In this document: piece after piece, positions 24,156 to 34,384 of the stretch
How the letters are laid out: the number at the start of each line of letters is the position of its first letter
Numbering within the stretch: position 1 is the stretch's first letter
NCBI GenBank assembly: GCA_036012155.1
Contig: DASCOT010000085.1
Span: forward strand, 1-39,741
Origin: DASCOT01 sp036012155
Lineage (GTDB): Bacteria > Acidobacteriota > UBA890 > WLXD01
Direction: 5' to 3'
DNA: 39,741 nt
Program-made: the position numbers and the translations under genes
The notes under the pieces: model-generated
Seen by the model: the letters and a program-made list of their open reading frames with translations, nothing else
The model's database searches: none
Told to the model about the DNA's origin: nothing

Positions 24156-26405
24156 TCATTCCCCGGGATGGTACTGGCGCTCCCGATTCGCCTCGACGTC
24201 CTCGCGGTAGAAATAGACCGGCCGCAGGTCGCCGGCAGCGTAGCGCTCCGCCTGGTCATTGAAGTGCGGTGACGCCGGGTCGCCGCTCTCACCACCCGCG
24301 GTGACGGCGCGCGCTTGCAAACGATCACCGAACTCGACGACGGCGACGAAGCTATTGCCGCCGGTCCCATAGAGCCGTTCGGTGTTGAATCGGCTGGCAC
24401 CGAAGGAGGCGAGCGATCCCCAGCGGCCGGAGGCAAAGGCAACCGGGATACTGGGGGCGTTGTCGTCATGGGGCTGCACGATGTCGCCGGTGAGGCGCTG
24501 GAAGCGGTTGATCTCGCCCCAGGGGGTCTGCCAGGAGCCGAAGTCGTCGGTGAGACGCTTCGACGCCGCAGCGAGCGCGTCGAGACGCTGCCGGGCAGGT
24601 GCTCGGGTGGCGATGTAGTCAGACACCGGCACCCCCGCGGCGCGCGCTGAGGCCGCCGCATCACGCATGATCTCGTCACCCCAGAAGATGGCCAGAGCGG
24701 TGGCAACCGAGTCGACGCCGTAGCGCAGATCCCAGCCGCGCAGCAACTCGATCTGCTCGGCCAGCTCGGCCTTGAGCGGCTCCGAGGCGGGTGTCTCGTC
24801 GTAGGCTCCCAGCAGCGGCGGGACCAACGGCTCGAAGGCAGTGAGGTAGCTGTCGTAGGCGGCGTCGATGAGGCTGTCGAGGGTGAAATCGGTCCTGCCA
24901 TCGAGCACCCGAATAGCGTGCACGCCGCGCGCGTTCTCGCCGCGCCGGTCCATATAGGGCGGGTAGTCCTGCTGTCTTGGGCTGCTTTCGCCGCTCACCG
25001 AATAGGGCCAGTTGTTGGTGTTCTGGATCCAGCCCTCGGGCGGATTGAGGGCGTTCGGTGACTCATCGACCGGGGTCAGGCCCTGCCACTCTGTAGCCGG
25101 ATCACTCCCGTCGACCGGCTGTGTCCAGTCGAAGCGCGTGTCGCGGATGGGCACGAAGTTGGAGTGGAAGTAAGCGATGTTGCCCTCGCCGTCAGCAAAC
25201 ACCGTGTTGTTCGAGGAGTTGGTGTGCAGATCCATGATCTGGCGGTACTGCACGTAGTTGGCCGCCTTCGTACGCGTATACGACTGGGTCAGCGCGCTCA
25301 TCGGTTCGTTCATCAGCTTCACGGCAACCCAGCGACCGTCTGCCTCACGGACGATCGGGCCGTGGTGGCTGTAGTAGACGGTGAACTCCCTCTCGGCCAT
25401 GCCGTCGGCGACCCGGTAGGGCACGGTGATGGTGGCCTCCCGCAGGCGGCGCTCGGCGTCGCCGTACGGGTAGTAGACGCCGTCGTCGCGAGCGCTCACC
25501 TCGTAGCCGTACTCGTCGATGTTGTCGGCCGTGGTAGAGGTGTGCATCCAGCCGGCGGTTTCATTGAAGCCCTGGTAGACGAAGAACTGTCCCCAGGTGA
25601 CGGCGCCGTAGGCGTTCAGCCCCTCCTCGCTGACCATGTGCAGCTCGGAGCGAAAGTAGAACGAGGTGTGGGGATTGATCAGCAGCAGCGCGTTGCCGTT
25701 GACGGTGTTGGCGGGTGCGATCGCGAAGCCGTTGGATCCAGTGGGCTCGGCGTACCGCTCATCATCCACGGCCGCCGCATTCCCGGCCAGCATGAGCTGT
25801 GGAGCCGCCCCGGTATGCGACGGTAGCGCAGCGTTCATCGCGGCATCGGATGGCGACCCGTAAAAGCCTTCGAGATCGAACAGCGAGACCCGCTCGATAT
25901 CACCGCCGATGCTGCCCTCACTGAAAGTCAGTGCCATCCACGGCTCGAAGCGGCTGATGACGCGCGGCTTCACCTGCGGGTGCGTGTGCAGAAAGTAGTT
26001 GAGGCCGTCCGCCCACGCGTCCATGAGCGCCTTGAGCCACTCCGGGCTGGCTGCGTACTGAGCCTCCATCTCCTCGGGATCGATGAACAGCTTCATGCGT
26101 AGGTCGCGGTATATCTCCGCTTCGCCCTCCGCCTCGGCCAGACGGCCCATCGAGTTCAGGTAGTTCACCTCGATGCGATTGAAGTCGTCCTCGGCCTGCG
26201 CGTAGATCATGCCGAAGACCGCATCCGCATCGGTGGCGCCATAGATGTGGGCGATGCCCCAGTCGTCGCGGATGATAGTGATACCGGCGGCACGCGCCTC
26301 CCAGGCCAGCACCTCGGGATCCGGGGCTTGCTGGGGTGTGCACGCGATGAGCGCAACGACGAGCACCGGCGCCGGTACGCGAGAAAACAGACGGGGCAAT
26401 TCCAT
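24156..26405 (-). CDS. Penicillin acylase family (S45, Ntn-hydrolase) lipoprotein
   Basis: The product is 749 residues. The ATG at 26405 is preferred over 26414 because AGGAT lies eight bases before it. A signal ending in LIAC (Cys22) predicts lipidation. The precursor has the acylase layout: an alpha-chain region beginning GITIIRDDWGIAHIYGATDADAVFG, then a junction TGSNGFAIAP where autocatalytic cleavage would expose Ser224 as the N-terminal nucleophile of the beta chain. A conserved Asn in IQNTNNWPYS probably forms the oxyanion hole. Members cleave amide bonds in beta-lactams, acyl-homoserine lactones, cyclic lipopeptides or peptides. The side-chain specificity cannot be read here. The overall length is typical. 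The gene is divergent from the ABC exporter, with about 176 bases between starts. Confidence 0.88.
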   Translation of the reverse strand: MELPRLFSRVPAPVLVVALIACTPQQAPDPEVLAWEARAAGITIIRDDWGIAHIYGATDADAVFGMIYAQAEDDFNRIEVNYLNSMGRLAEAEGEAEIYRDLRMKLFIDPEEMEAQYAASPEWLKALMDAWADGLNYFLHTHPQVKPRVISRFEPWMALTFSEGSIGGDIERVSLFDLEGFYGSPSDAAMNAALPSHTGAAPQLMLAGNAAAVDDERYAEPTGSNGFAIAPANTVNGNALLLINPHTSFYFRSELHMVSEEGLNAYGAVTWGQFFVYQGFNETAGWMHTSTTADNIDEYGYEVSARDDGVYYPYGDAERRLREATITVPYRVADGMAEREFTVYYSHHGPIVREADGRWVAVKLMNEPMSALTQSYTRTKAANYVQYRQIMDLHTNSSNNTVFADGEGNIAYFHSNFVPIRDTRFDWTQPVDGSDPATEWQGLTPVDESPNALNPPEGWIQNTNNWPYSVSGESSPRQQDYPPYMDRRGENARGVHAIRVLDGRTDFTLDSLIDAAYDSYLTAFEPLVPPLLGAYDETPASEPLKAELAEQIELLRGWDLRYGVDSVATALAIFWGDEIMRDAAASARAAGVPVSDYIATRAPARQRLDALAAASKRLTDDFGSWQTPWGEINRFQRLTGDIVQPHDDNAPSIPVAFASGRWGSLASFGASRFNTERLYGTGGNSFVAVVEFGDRLQARAVTAGGESGDPASPHFNDQAERYAAGDLRPVYFYREDVEANRERQYHPGE

Positions 26406-26581
26406 GATCGTCATCCTGTTTGCGGTGGCTTGGCGGCGCCGGCGTCACGCCGTCTCATTGCCGGGTCCACCGCATGGTAACCGTTGCGAACGACGGTCAC
26501 CCGGCCCGCACCGGTCGAAGAGGTTACGATCCGACGCGCGCCAGTTGTCCATCGATCGCCGAAACGAGTAGCACTTCCCCG

Positions 26582-28396
26582 ATGACCGCACCCCAAGCAC
26601 CTGAGCTCAGCCCACTCCGCCGGCTCTTCGGCTTCGCCCGGCCCTATCGACGCGACGCCTACCTCGCGACCACGTACTCGCTCCTCAACAAGTTCTTCGA
26701 CGTGCTGCCCGAGCTGTTGATCGGCGTCGCCGTCGACGTGGTGGTGAACCAGCGCGACTCGTTCCTGGCGCGTCAGGGGATCGCCGATCCGGTGCAGCAG
26801 CTATGGGCGCTGGTGGCGTTGACGGTAGTGGTATGGGCCTTCGAGTCGTTTTTCGAATACCTGTACGCGCTCAAGTGGCGCGGGCTCGCCCAGGACCTGC
26901 AGCACGAGCTGCGCCAGGCCGCCTATTCACACCTTCAGCAGCTGCCCCCGGCGTTCATCGAGCAGGAGCGCAGCGGCCGTCTGATGGCCTTGCTCAACGA
27001 GGACGTGAACCAGGTCGAGCGCTTTCTCAATACCGGCGCCAACAGCCTGATCCAGGTATTCTTCTCCTCGATCCTGGTGGGTGCGGTGTTCTTCGCCATT
27101 ACCGCCGACCTGGCGATGATGGCGCTCCTGCCGATTCCGCTGATCATCTTCGGCGCCTTCTGGTTTCAGAAACGCCTGGCGCCGCGCTACGCGGCGGCCC
27201 GTGAAGCCGCCGGAGCGCTATCGGCACGTCTCAACAACAACCTGTTCGGCATGGCCACCATCCAGGCGTATACCGCCGAGAGCTTCGAGGCCGATCATCT
27301 ACGCTCGGCCTCCGACGCCTACCGCGCCCGCAACGCCGATGCCATCCGGTTCGCTGCCGCCATCAATCCGGTGATCCGCATGGCGGTGCTGACCGGCTTC
27401 ATCGCCACCCTGCTGTACGGTGGCATCCTGGCGCTGCGCGGCAACATCGGCGTGGGTAGCTACTCCGCCCTCGTGTACCTGACGCAACGCCTCCTCTGGC
27501 CGCTCACCGACCTTGCCCAGCTGACCGACCTCTACAACCGCGCCATGGCCTCGGTCACTCGCATCATGAACCTTCTGGACACGTCCATACCGACGCGACC
27601 CGACACACCGGTACCTGCGGACACCGACGCCTCGCTTCGGTTCGAGAACCTGCACTTCGCGTACGACGGCAGACCCGCCATCAGCGGGGTCGATTTCGAC
27701 GTCCCCGCCGGCGCCACAGTGGCCCTGGTCGGTGCCACTGGAGGCGGCAAGAGCACCGTGCTCAAGCTGCTGATGCGATTCCTCGACCCGGGGCGCGGCA
27801 GCATCCGCCTCGACGGAAGAGACATCACTCAGTACGACCCGAGCTCCCTACGCGAGGCAATCGGCTATGTCGCGCAGGATCCGTTTCTGACCGACGGCAC
27901 GATCGCCGAGAACATCGCGTATGGCGAAATCACCCCCGACATGGATGCGGTCGAGGTCGCCGCTCGTGCTGCCGAGGTACACGACTTCATCCAGACGCTA
28001 CCCCACGAGTACCTGAGCCTGGTAGGGGAACGCGGCACCCAGTTGTCCGGCGGCCAGCGACAGCGGATCGCTCTGGCGCGTGCCTTCTACCGAGATCCGG
28101 CAATCCTGGTGCTCGACGAGGCCACCTCGGCAGTCGACAACGAGACCGAGGCCGCGATCCAGCGATCGCTGGTCCATGCTGCCCGCGGCCGCACCACGCT
28201 GATCGTGGCGCACCGACTATCCACCGTCCGCCACGCCGATACCATCCATGTGCTCGACCACGGCCGCATCGTCGAGAGCGGATCGCACCAGGAACTGGTC
28301 CGCCACGACGGACTGTATGCGGCGCTCTGGCGATTGCAGACGGGCGAGAAGAACGGGCCCGGGCTCCGGCGAGCGGGTGCTGTCAAATCAACGTGA
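26582..28396 (+). CDS. ABC exporter, fused membrane and ATPase domains
   Basis: The product is 604 residues from the ATG at 26582. The frame stays open upstream but without family sequence. A six-helix exporter domain occupies about residues 20-340 and the ATPase domain about 350-590. Key motifs are intact: Walker A GATGGGKS (384-391), Q-loop in YVAQDPF, signature LSGGQ (488-492), Walker B ILVLDEATSAVD, and the switch His544 in IVAHRLS. The half-transporter should act as a homodimer in the inner membrane, exporting lipids, peptides or drugs. The first intracellular loop (RGLAQDLQHELRQAAYSHLQ) resembles MsbA- and LmrA-like and SmdA/B exporters. No partner half-transporter or outer-membrane factor is adjacent. 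It is divergent from the penicillin acylase gene and convergent with the M14 gene. Confidence 0.9.
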   Translation: MTAPQAPELSPLRRLFGFARPYRRDAYLATTYSLLNKFFDVLPELLIGVAVDVVVNQRDSFLARQGIADPVQQLWALVALTVVVWAFESFFEYLYALKWRGLAQDLQHELRQAAYSHLQQLPPAFIEQERSGRLMALLNEDVNQVERFLNTGANSLIQVFFSSILVGAVFFAITADLAMMALLPIPLIIFGAFWFQKRLAPRYAAAREAAGALSARLNNNLFGMATIQAYTAESFEADHLRSASDAYRARNADAIRFAAAINPVIRMAVLTGFIATLLYGGILALRGNIGVGSYSALVYLTQRLLWPLTDLAQLTDLYNRAMASVTRIMNLLDTSIPTRPDTPVPADTDASLRFENLHFAYDGRPAISGVDFDVPAGATVALVGATGGGKSTVLKLLMRFLDPGRGSIRLDGRDITQYDPSSLREAIGYVAQDPFLTDGTIAENIAYGEITPDMDAVEVAARAAEVHDFIQTLPHEYLSLVGERGTQLSGGQRQRIALARAFYRDPAILVLDEATSAVDNETEAAIQRSLVHAARGRTTLIVAHRLSTVRHADTIHVLDHGRIVESGSHQELVRHDGLYAALWRLQTGEKNGPGLRRAGAVKST

Positions 28397-28441
28397 CAGT
28401 ACCGTGGCAAGACTAGCTGGGCAGGGTTCCGGCCAGCGCTC

Positions 28442-31237
28442 TCAGCGGCCTGCCAGGATGTGCTTCCAGTTGAGGATGCCGTTCCACAGGTAGCGGTGAT
28501 CGGCATGGTTCATGTCGCGGTGCATCGGATTGAAGTTGTAGGCGAGCACACGACCGGAGCCGAGGGGCATGTCGAGAACCGCTGGGCGACCTTCCAGCGC
28601 AGGCAAGTTCTTGCCACCGCCGCTGACCAATATGGGTTCGGCCGGCGGCAACTCCTCGATGCCGTCGCCTCCATCGAATGGCTGGGTGCCCCATTGCAAC
28701 ACCACACCGCGCAGGTCGAGGGGGCCCGACAGGCAGGAGGTGCAGTAGGACATGCCAAGCCAGCGCCGCGGAGGATCGTAGATGCGATAGGGCGAGCGGA
28801 AGACGGTGGTTACTTGTGGATAGCCATAGGCAACGGGGTGCTCCGGTTGGAGAAACCTCGCCCGCAGGTGGATGCCCGGGGTAGTAACGCCGGGTAGTGG
28901 AGCGTGGCGCACATTGCGCACGAGTCCGCTCTCGAGCGCCAGCACCGAGCCACTCCCCAGCGTGATGAGCAAGCCGCCCTGACGCACGAAGGTCTCGAGA
29001 TTCGCCATTCCGCGCCAACCGATACCGCCAGTGATGTCGTCGGACTGTGCCGGCGTGCCCAGGCTCGGAAACTCCGGTGTGCTCTGGAACGGCATGGGGC
29101 CGTCGACCGGCTCGATGCCGTGGATCTGGCCCTTCAGATCGAGCAGCACGGTGCCGTATACGATGACATCGACGAGCTCGGCGAGGTTGCCGGCGCGGAT
29201 CTCTTCGTCTCGCAGGTAGGTGTACGGAACGCTCTGCTGGTCGAGCGTCAGGCGCATCCAGCCGATCATGTCGGTGTCGGCCCATGGCACCCATATACCG
29301 ATGCGCGGCACGGGTGCTCGGTGATGCGGTCCCGCTGGCATCTCGGTCGCGGCGACGAAGTCGAGCCCCAACTCATCGGCCACGGGCCCGAGCGCAGCGG
29401 CGAGCCCCTCGCGTGCCGGCAGTATCCAGCTGCCGGCGGGAAACTCCTGCCCCTCCACACGGAAGGCCTGGTCGGCGATTCGCACCTCGAACTCGGCCAG
29501 ACGGTAGCGGGCAGCCAGCAAAGCCTCCTGGCCAACATCGCGGAGCATGAACATCGGGCCACGACCATCGACCTCACCGCTGGCGTGCACGGGCCCGGCG
29601 ACAGGTTGCAGGTCGACAGCGCGCACCGCGGCATCGTCGATGCGGATCGTCCGCACGCCGTAGTGAACTGGCAGAGCCCACGAGGTGTCGTCGTAGGGCT
29701 CGTGCTCGGCACCCTCCGGGAAGTCCTGCGGCAGTAGCAGATCGACCGCGTAGTTGCGGTACGGCTGGTCGAGCTTCACGATGAAGTCGCCGGCGGCGAA
29801 GCTCCCCTCGCTGGCAGCGAAGCCGCGGTTCGCCCGGCCGACCTCGATTCCCTGGTCGAGCAGGCGGTTGACCATCTGAGCCACACGGCGCCGGTCGGGC
29901 TGGTCGGCCGGGACGACGAACGCGAACGGATTGCCTGCCGCGCCCTTCTTCCAGGAGTTGTAGCCCTTCTGATAGAAGTTGCGCAGCATCTGCTCGGCCT
30001 GGCGAGCGCTGTAGTCGAGGATTGCCAAGGAGGCGGTCTGCCCGTAGTTGACGCCGTCGCGATGCGACCACTCGAACGTCTTGTCCTGCGGCGGCCAGGG
30101 CCGGTACCACTCGCGCTGGAGGTCGGAGCTGCGGAGCCTGCGAGTGACCTTGAGCGGTACCGCGTTGCCGAAGGTCTCGTAGCCACGACCGATGGCGTTG
30201 TGGTTCATGGCTACCGAGTCGGTGTAGTGGTACCCGAACCCCTCGCCGAAATCCCAGGTCCACACACCCGGCATGCCGTGGGCGCTGAGCGTGGTGACCT
30301 CGTGAAAGCTCATCTCCAGGAACTCACCGAGCACGATGGGGTCGAGGTTGGGGTTGTAGGGCCCGGTGCCGTTCCACGTCAACAGCAGCGGAAGGGCCTC
30401 GTGCAGGTCGTGAATGACCGTCGGGTGGTAGTTGAAGAACATGCGCGCCACCGCCTGTGTCGTGGCCAGGGAGAGCTGGTGGGCGTCGCGATTGGCGTCG
30501 ACGAACACGTACTTGCCCCAGTACGGGGGCGACTGGCGTGATAGGGCGTCGTAGTCGCTCTTACCCCGGTGGAAGCGGTAGAACCAATCCGACATCTTGT
30601 CGCGTCCGTCGGGGTTGGCTACCGGGTTGATCAGAACCACCAGCTCGCTGCGGATCCGCCGGATCATCGGCTCCTCCGATACCGCCAGGCGATAAGCCAA
30701 CTCCATGAGCATGTCCGGTGCGGTCGACTCGTCGGCGTGGATCGCGCCGTTGAAGTAGTAAAGGGGCCTGCCGCCCGCGATAAGCTCCTCGGCGCGTTCC
30801 GCGGTGATCGTGCGCGGATCCGCGAGAGCCGCCGTGGTCGCCTTCAACCGCGCGAGATTCTGAATCCCGACCTCGTCGGCGATGGCCAGCAACAGGATCT
30901 CACGGCCTTCCTCCGTTTCGCCGATGACCTCCAGGTGCACTCTGTCGGATGTTTCGCTCAGCCGCCGCAAGTAGGAATAGATGCGGCCGCTGTTCGGCAG
31001 CACCCCGGCGGAGCCCGCCAGATGACCGAGAAAGTCGGTCGGGGAGGGCACTGTGGTCGACTCGGGGACGTACGCCACCCACGGGCTTACAAAGCGAGGA
31101 TCGGAGGTCTCGCGCGCGATCGCCTCCACCGAGCCTGGCTCGGCGGTATCCGTCGACCGAGGGGTCTGCGCGCCGGTCACGATCGGAATCAGGGCACAGC
31201 ACAGCGTCGCAGCCAGCAGCTGCCAAACCCGCTTCAT
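28442..31237 (-). CDS. M14-family zinc carboxypeptidase, secreted, with C-terminal domain
   Basis: The product is 931 residues from the second of two adjacent ATGs (31237). The first ATG (31240) has GAGGAG only three bases away. A signal peptide (about residues 1-24, cleavage near TGA-QT) is followed by an M14 peptidase domain. Its zinc ligands are His167 and Glu170 in NGAIHADEST and a later His in VIHDLHEALP (His276/His279). NPVANPDGRD and FVDANRDAH supply substrate-binding residues. The segment IGRGYETFGN probably provides the catalytic Glu. The C-terminal third (from about residue 620) looks like a flavodoxin or amidotransferase-like alpha/beta domain (RIGIWVPWADTDMIGWMRL, ITLGSGSVLALESG), as in large secreted M14 proteins. 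It should trim peptides in the periplasm or outside. It follows the BNR pseudogene on the same strand after about 257 bases in which I see no further gene. Confidence 0.85.
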   Translation of the reverse strand: MKRVWQLLAATLCCALIPIVTGAQTPRSTDTAEPGSVEAIARETSDPRFVSPWVAYVPESTTVPSPTDFLGHLAGSAGVLPNSGRIYSYLRRLSETSDRVHLEVIGETEEGREILLLAIADEVGIQNLARLKATTAALADPRTITAERAEELIAGGRPLYYFNGAIHADESTAPDMLMELAYRLAVSEEPMIRRIRSELVVLINPVANPDGRDKMSDWFYRFHRGKSDYDALSRQSPPYWGKYVFVDANRDAHQLSLATTQAVARMFFNYHPTVIHDLHEALPLLLTWNGTGPYNPNLDPIVLGEFLEMSFHEVTTLSAHGMPGVWTWDFGEGFGYHYTDSVAMNHNAIGRGYETFGNAVPLKVTRRLRSSDLQREWYRPWPPQDKTFEWSHRDGVNYGQTASLAILDYSARQAEQMLRNFYQKGYNSWKKGAAGNPFAFVVPADQPDRRRVAQMVNRLLDQGIEVGRANRGFAASEGSFAAGDFIVKLDQPYRNYAVDLLLPQDFPEGAEHEPYDDTSWALPVHYGVRTIRIDDAAVRAVDLQPVAGPVHASGEVDGRGPMFMLRDVGQEALLAARYRLAEFEVRIADQAFRVEGQEFPAGSWILPAREGLAAALGPVADELGLDFVAATEMPAGPHHRAPVPRIGIWVPWADTDMIGWMRLTLDQQSVPYTYLRDEEIRAGNLAELVDVIVYGTVLLDLKGQIHGIEPVDGPMPFQSTPEFPSLGTPAQSDDITGGIGWRGMANLETFVRQGGLLITLGSGSVLALESGLVRNVRHAPLPGVTTPGIHLRARFLQPEHPVAYGYPQVTTVFRSPYRIYDPPRRWLGMSYCTSCLSGPLDLRGVVLQWGTQPFDGGDGIEELPPAEPILVSGGGKNLPALEGRPAVLDMPLGSGRVLAYNFNPMHRDMNHADHRYLWNGILNWKHILAGR

Positions 31238-31494
31238 CATGGTCTCCTCGTCTTGACCCCGAGAGTGGCAAAGGCCCGACCCCCAGGTTGTGCTTTTCCG
31301 TACGTCGCTCACACCGGGGCTGTTCTGAGACCAATGGGGGGGTTACCTCACTACCCAGGCCTCAGGAGGAGCGCCGGAGGCACCCGTATGGTAGCGCCAA
31401 AACTGTTGGAGACATCGAAGCAAGGTTGAGGGGGCCGATCGCCTGGCCTCGCGAGTCGCGGGTCCTTGTTGCCCTCACGATCGAGAGGCGGCGT

Positions 31495-34280
31495 TCAGCG
31501 CCGATCGAACCAGTGATCAGCCAGAATCTCCGCTTGCCGCTGTAGCCGCCTCCCGCCGACCTCGAGAACGATCCGGTAGGTACCTGGCTGCACGCGGAAG
31601 TACCGATAGTCACGCTCGACGGGCCCCGCATTGTCGACCCTGGTGCGCATCGACATGCCGTCGGCCGTCACTTCCTCATCCGGATCGCCGCAAAAAATCC
31701 ACCCTGTCGTAGTAGTCGAAGAACTGCGGATCCCGATCGGCGAACGCCTGCCGCCGCTCCCATCGGGCGATTTCCTCGGGTGATCGAGGCTGCCGCCAGG
31801 TCATCGGCCAGCTGGCGCGATTCAGGCCGGCCCGTCCGCTCGCGCTGATCTCGTTGATCATCCGGGTGCCGTCGTAGATATGGATGCTCACGCCGCCCGC
31901 AACCTCGTCGCGTAGGTAGTAGTTGACGGTCACCCCGTAGGGCTCGTTCTCACCGGCGAAGTTCTGCGCGCTGACGGCACGTTGCGACGGCATGACCCAC
32001 TGGACCTCGGGCTCTACCGCGAACAGATACGCCTCCCCGGCCAGCACCTCCGGCGTGAGCTCCTGTAACGGCGAGATGTCGGCGATGAAGAACCCACGTC
32101 CGTGCGTGCCGACCACGAGGTCGTTCTCGCGCGGGTGGACCACCAGATCGTGGACACCGACGCTGGGCATGTTGTTCTGCATGCGATCCCAGCGTGCGCC
32201 ACCATCGATGCTTACGTACACCGACTTCTCGGTGCCGGCGAACAGCAGGCTCGGGTTCCTGTGATCCTCGACCACGACGTTGATCGGCTCGTCGAGGGCC
32301 AACCCGCTGACGATCGACGTCCAGCTGGCACCGAAATCAGTCGTCTTGTACAGAAAGGGCCGAAAATCGTCGCGGCGGCGACCAAAGTAGGCTACGTACG
32401 CCGTGCCGACATCGTGGTGGGATGCCTCGACGCTCGAGATCCAGTATCCCGGGTTGCCGACAATGCTGTCGTTGAGCAACGCCCAAGTCTCCCCGTTGTC
32501 GCGGGTGAGCTGCACGTTACCGTCGTCGGTTCCGGCCCAGATCACTCCTTGCCGTACGGGCGATTCATCGAACGTCGTGAGCGTGCCGTAGGCGAGCGGC
32601 CCGACCTCGCGCCGTTCGGGATCGTTGGTGCTCAGGTCGGGGCTGACAACCTCCCAGCTCTCACCCTGGAAAGAAGAGCGCAGCAGCACATTGGCGCCGT
32701 GATAGATCACATCGCTGTTGTGCGGTGAGATGAGTAGCGGCGCATCGAAGTTGAAGCGTAGATCGGAGCCTCGATACCGGATGCCCTTGCGCCTCCCGGT
32801 CCGCATGTCGACCTTCGACAAAGAGCCGTTCTGGGACTCGGCATACAGCCACCGGTTGTTCGTCGGGTCGACCTGACAGAAATACCCGTCGCCGCCGAGC
32901 ATGTGCTCCCAATCCTCGAAGCGGATCGGAAAGCGACCTTTCTTGGTGCTCGGACCCTTCCACGTCCCGAAGTCTTGCGTCCCTCCGTAAACGTTGTACG
33001 GATAGGCCATGTCGACGCAGAGGCCGTAGAACTGGGCCAGGGGCAGCTCGTCGGGGTGGTACCAGTTGTCGCCGGCGTCGTAGGTGATCGCCATGCCGTA
33101 GTCATAGCCGAGCAGCATGTGCCGAGAATCGCTCGGGTCGATCCACAGGGCGTGGTTGTCGCCGCCCCAGCGAAAGGCGAGGCTCCAGGTTCGGCCGCCG
33201 TCGAGAGAATGCTGATTGCCGAAGGCGAGCAAGTAGACGTGCTGCGGGTCGTTCGGGTCGATGCGGATCTGACCGAAGTAGGAGCCACCCACCAGCGGCT
33301 CGGCGTGCGTGCGCTGCCAGGTCTCGCCGGCGTCGTCAGTGCGGTAGACCCAGTTCTCGTACTGGCGCTCCGGCTCCTCGGACTCTCCCGGCAGCAGGAC
33401 GCTGGCATACAGAATCTCCGGCCGCTGGGGCGAGATCGTCAGGCCAATCCGGCCGATATCACCCTTCGGTAGGCCTTCGAGCCTGGTCCACGTGGCTCCC
33501 CCGTCGGCGGTCTTGTAGATGCCACCGCCTGGACCGCCTTGGCGGAACATCCACGGGGTGGCGGCGCGGTCGTACGCAGCAGCATAGAGCACGTCCGGAT
33601 CCTGCGGGTTCATCACCAGGTCGACGACGCTGACGTGCCGATCACCCTCGGTGATCTCCAAGACGTGCGCCCAGGTAAGCCCCCCATCGTCGGTCTTGAA
33701 CACGCCGCGCTCGGCATTGTCGGAGTACAGGTGACCGAGTGCCGCCACGTACGCGACGTCCGCATCGTGCGGATGAACGACGATACGGCCGATCTGATGC
33801 GTGTCTCCCAGGCCCATGTTGGCCCAGCTTGCGCCGCCGTCCGTCGACTTGTAGACACCGTCGCCCCAGTAGGAGGCATACGGATCGGTGATGCTGTTGT
33901 TGGGCTCGCCGGTCCCCACCCAGACGATGTCCGGATCTGATGGAGCCACCGTGACGTCACCCATGGCGATGACGTCCTGATCGTCGAAGACGGGCTCGAA
34001 GGTTTGCCCGTTGTTGGTGGTCTTCCACAGACCGCCGTTCGCCGCCGCCACGTAGAACGTATAGGGCTGCTTGGCGCGGTCGGGAACCGCCAGGTGACGA
34101 TGCGGCCTGCCTGGCGCGTCGGGCCGATCTCGCGGTAGTGGATCCGCTCCAGGACTTGCTCCGAGAGCTGTTGTGCTCCAACGGCGCTGGCGAACGTAAG
34201 GGTCAGCAGGAGCATGGAGAGCGCGCCGACGCGACGCGACGCGACGGTGCGTAGTTGGACATTGTGGAGTTGGCTCGCAT
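31495..34280 (-). pseudogene. Secreted VPS10/sortilin-type BNR propeller protein, broken by three indels
   Basis: The longest uninterrupted frame (31676 to about 34093) encodes many BNR/sortilin blades, e.g. GVYKSTDGGASWANMGLGDT, GIYKTADGGATWTRLEGL and NVQLTRDNGETWALLNDS. Both true ends are in other frames. The N-terminus begins at the ATG at 34280, with AGGA five bases upstream, and reads MRANSTMSNYAPSRRV. It shifts at a pentanucleotide repeat (34227-34246) into a signal core MLLLTLTFASAVGAQQ and then EQVLERIHYREIGPTRQAGRI. A missing base near 34095-34098 interrupts GRIV-(D)-LAVPDRAKQPYTF. At the C-terminus an extra base in the A6 run at 31692-31697 replaces VDFCGDPDEEVTADG, which continues to PGTYRIVLEVGG and stops at 31495. 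Removing five, adding one and removing one base gives exactly 927 codons. Related proteins are annotated as glycosyl hydrolases, but no catalytic evidence exists here. Confidence 0.8.
34227..34246. repeat. Four tandem copies of CGACG in the signal-peptide region
   Basis: Four uninterrupted copies of the pentamer lie 34-53 bases after the first base of the BNR gene's ATG. With four copies, translation from that ATG stops after 25 codons. With three copies the frame runs straight into the hydrophobic signal core (APSRRVGALSMLLLTLT). The repeat is therefore a candidate slippage site or, alternatively, a fixed or technical indel. Confidence 0.7.
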
Positions 34281-34384
34281 GGCATTCCTGAGCTCGGAGT
34301 ATCGACGAGATCCTGAGAATAGACGGTCGGAGCTGGCACCGCGTTGGTTCCGACGACCCGCGGGCAAGGCCGGCGTCGGCGCAA

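Noticed and set aside
28405..28440. Possible terminator between the ABC exporter and the M14 gene
   Set aside because: Only a five-base stem (GCTGG/CCAGC) is present and there is no T-tract.
31362..31631. Short minus-strand frame between the M14 and BNR genes
   Set aside because: In a neighbouring frame the same DNA encodes the family-like C-terminus of the BNR protein (GTYRIVLEVGG), so this frame is a shadow.
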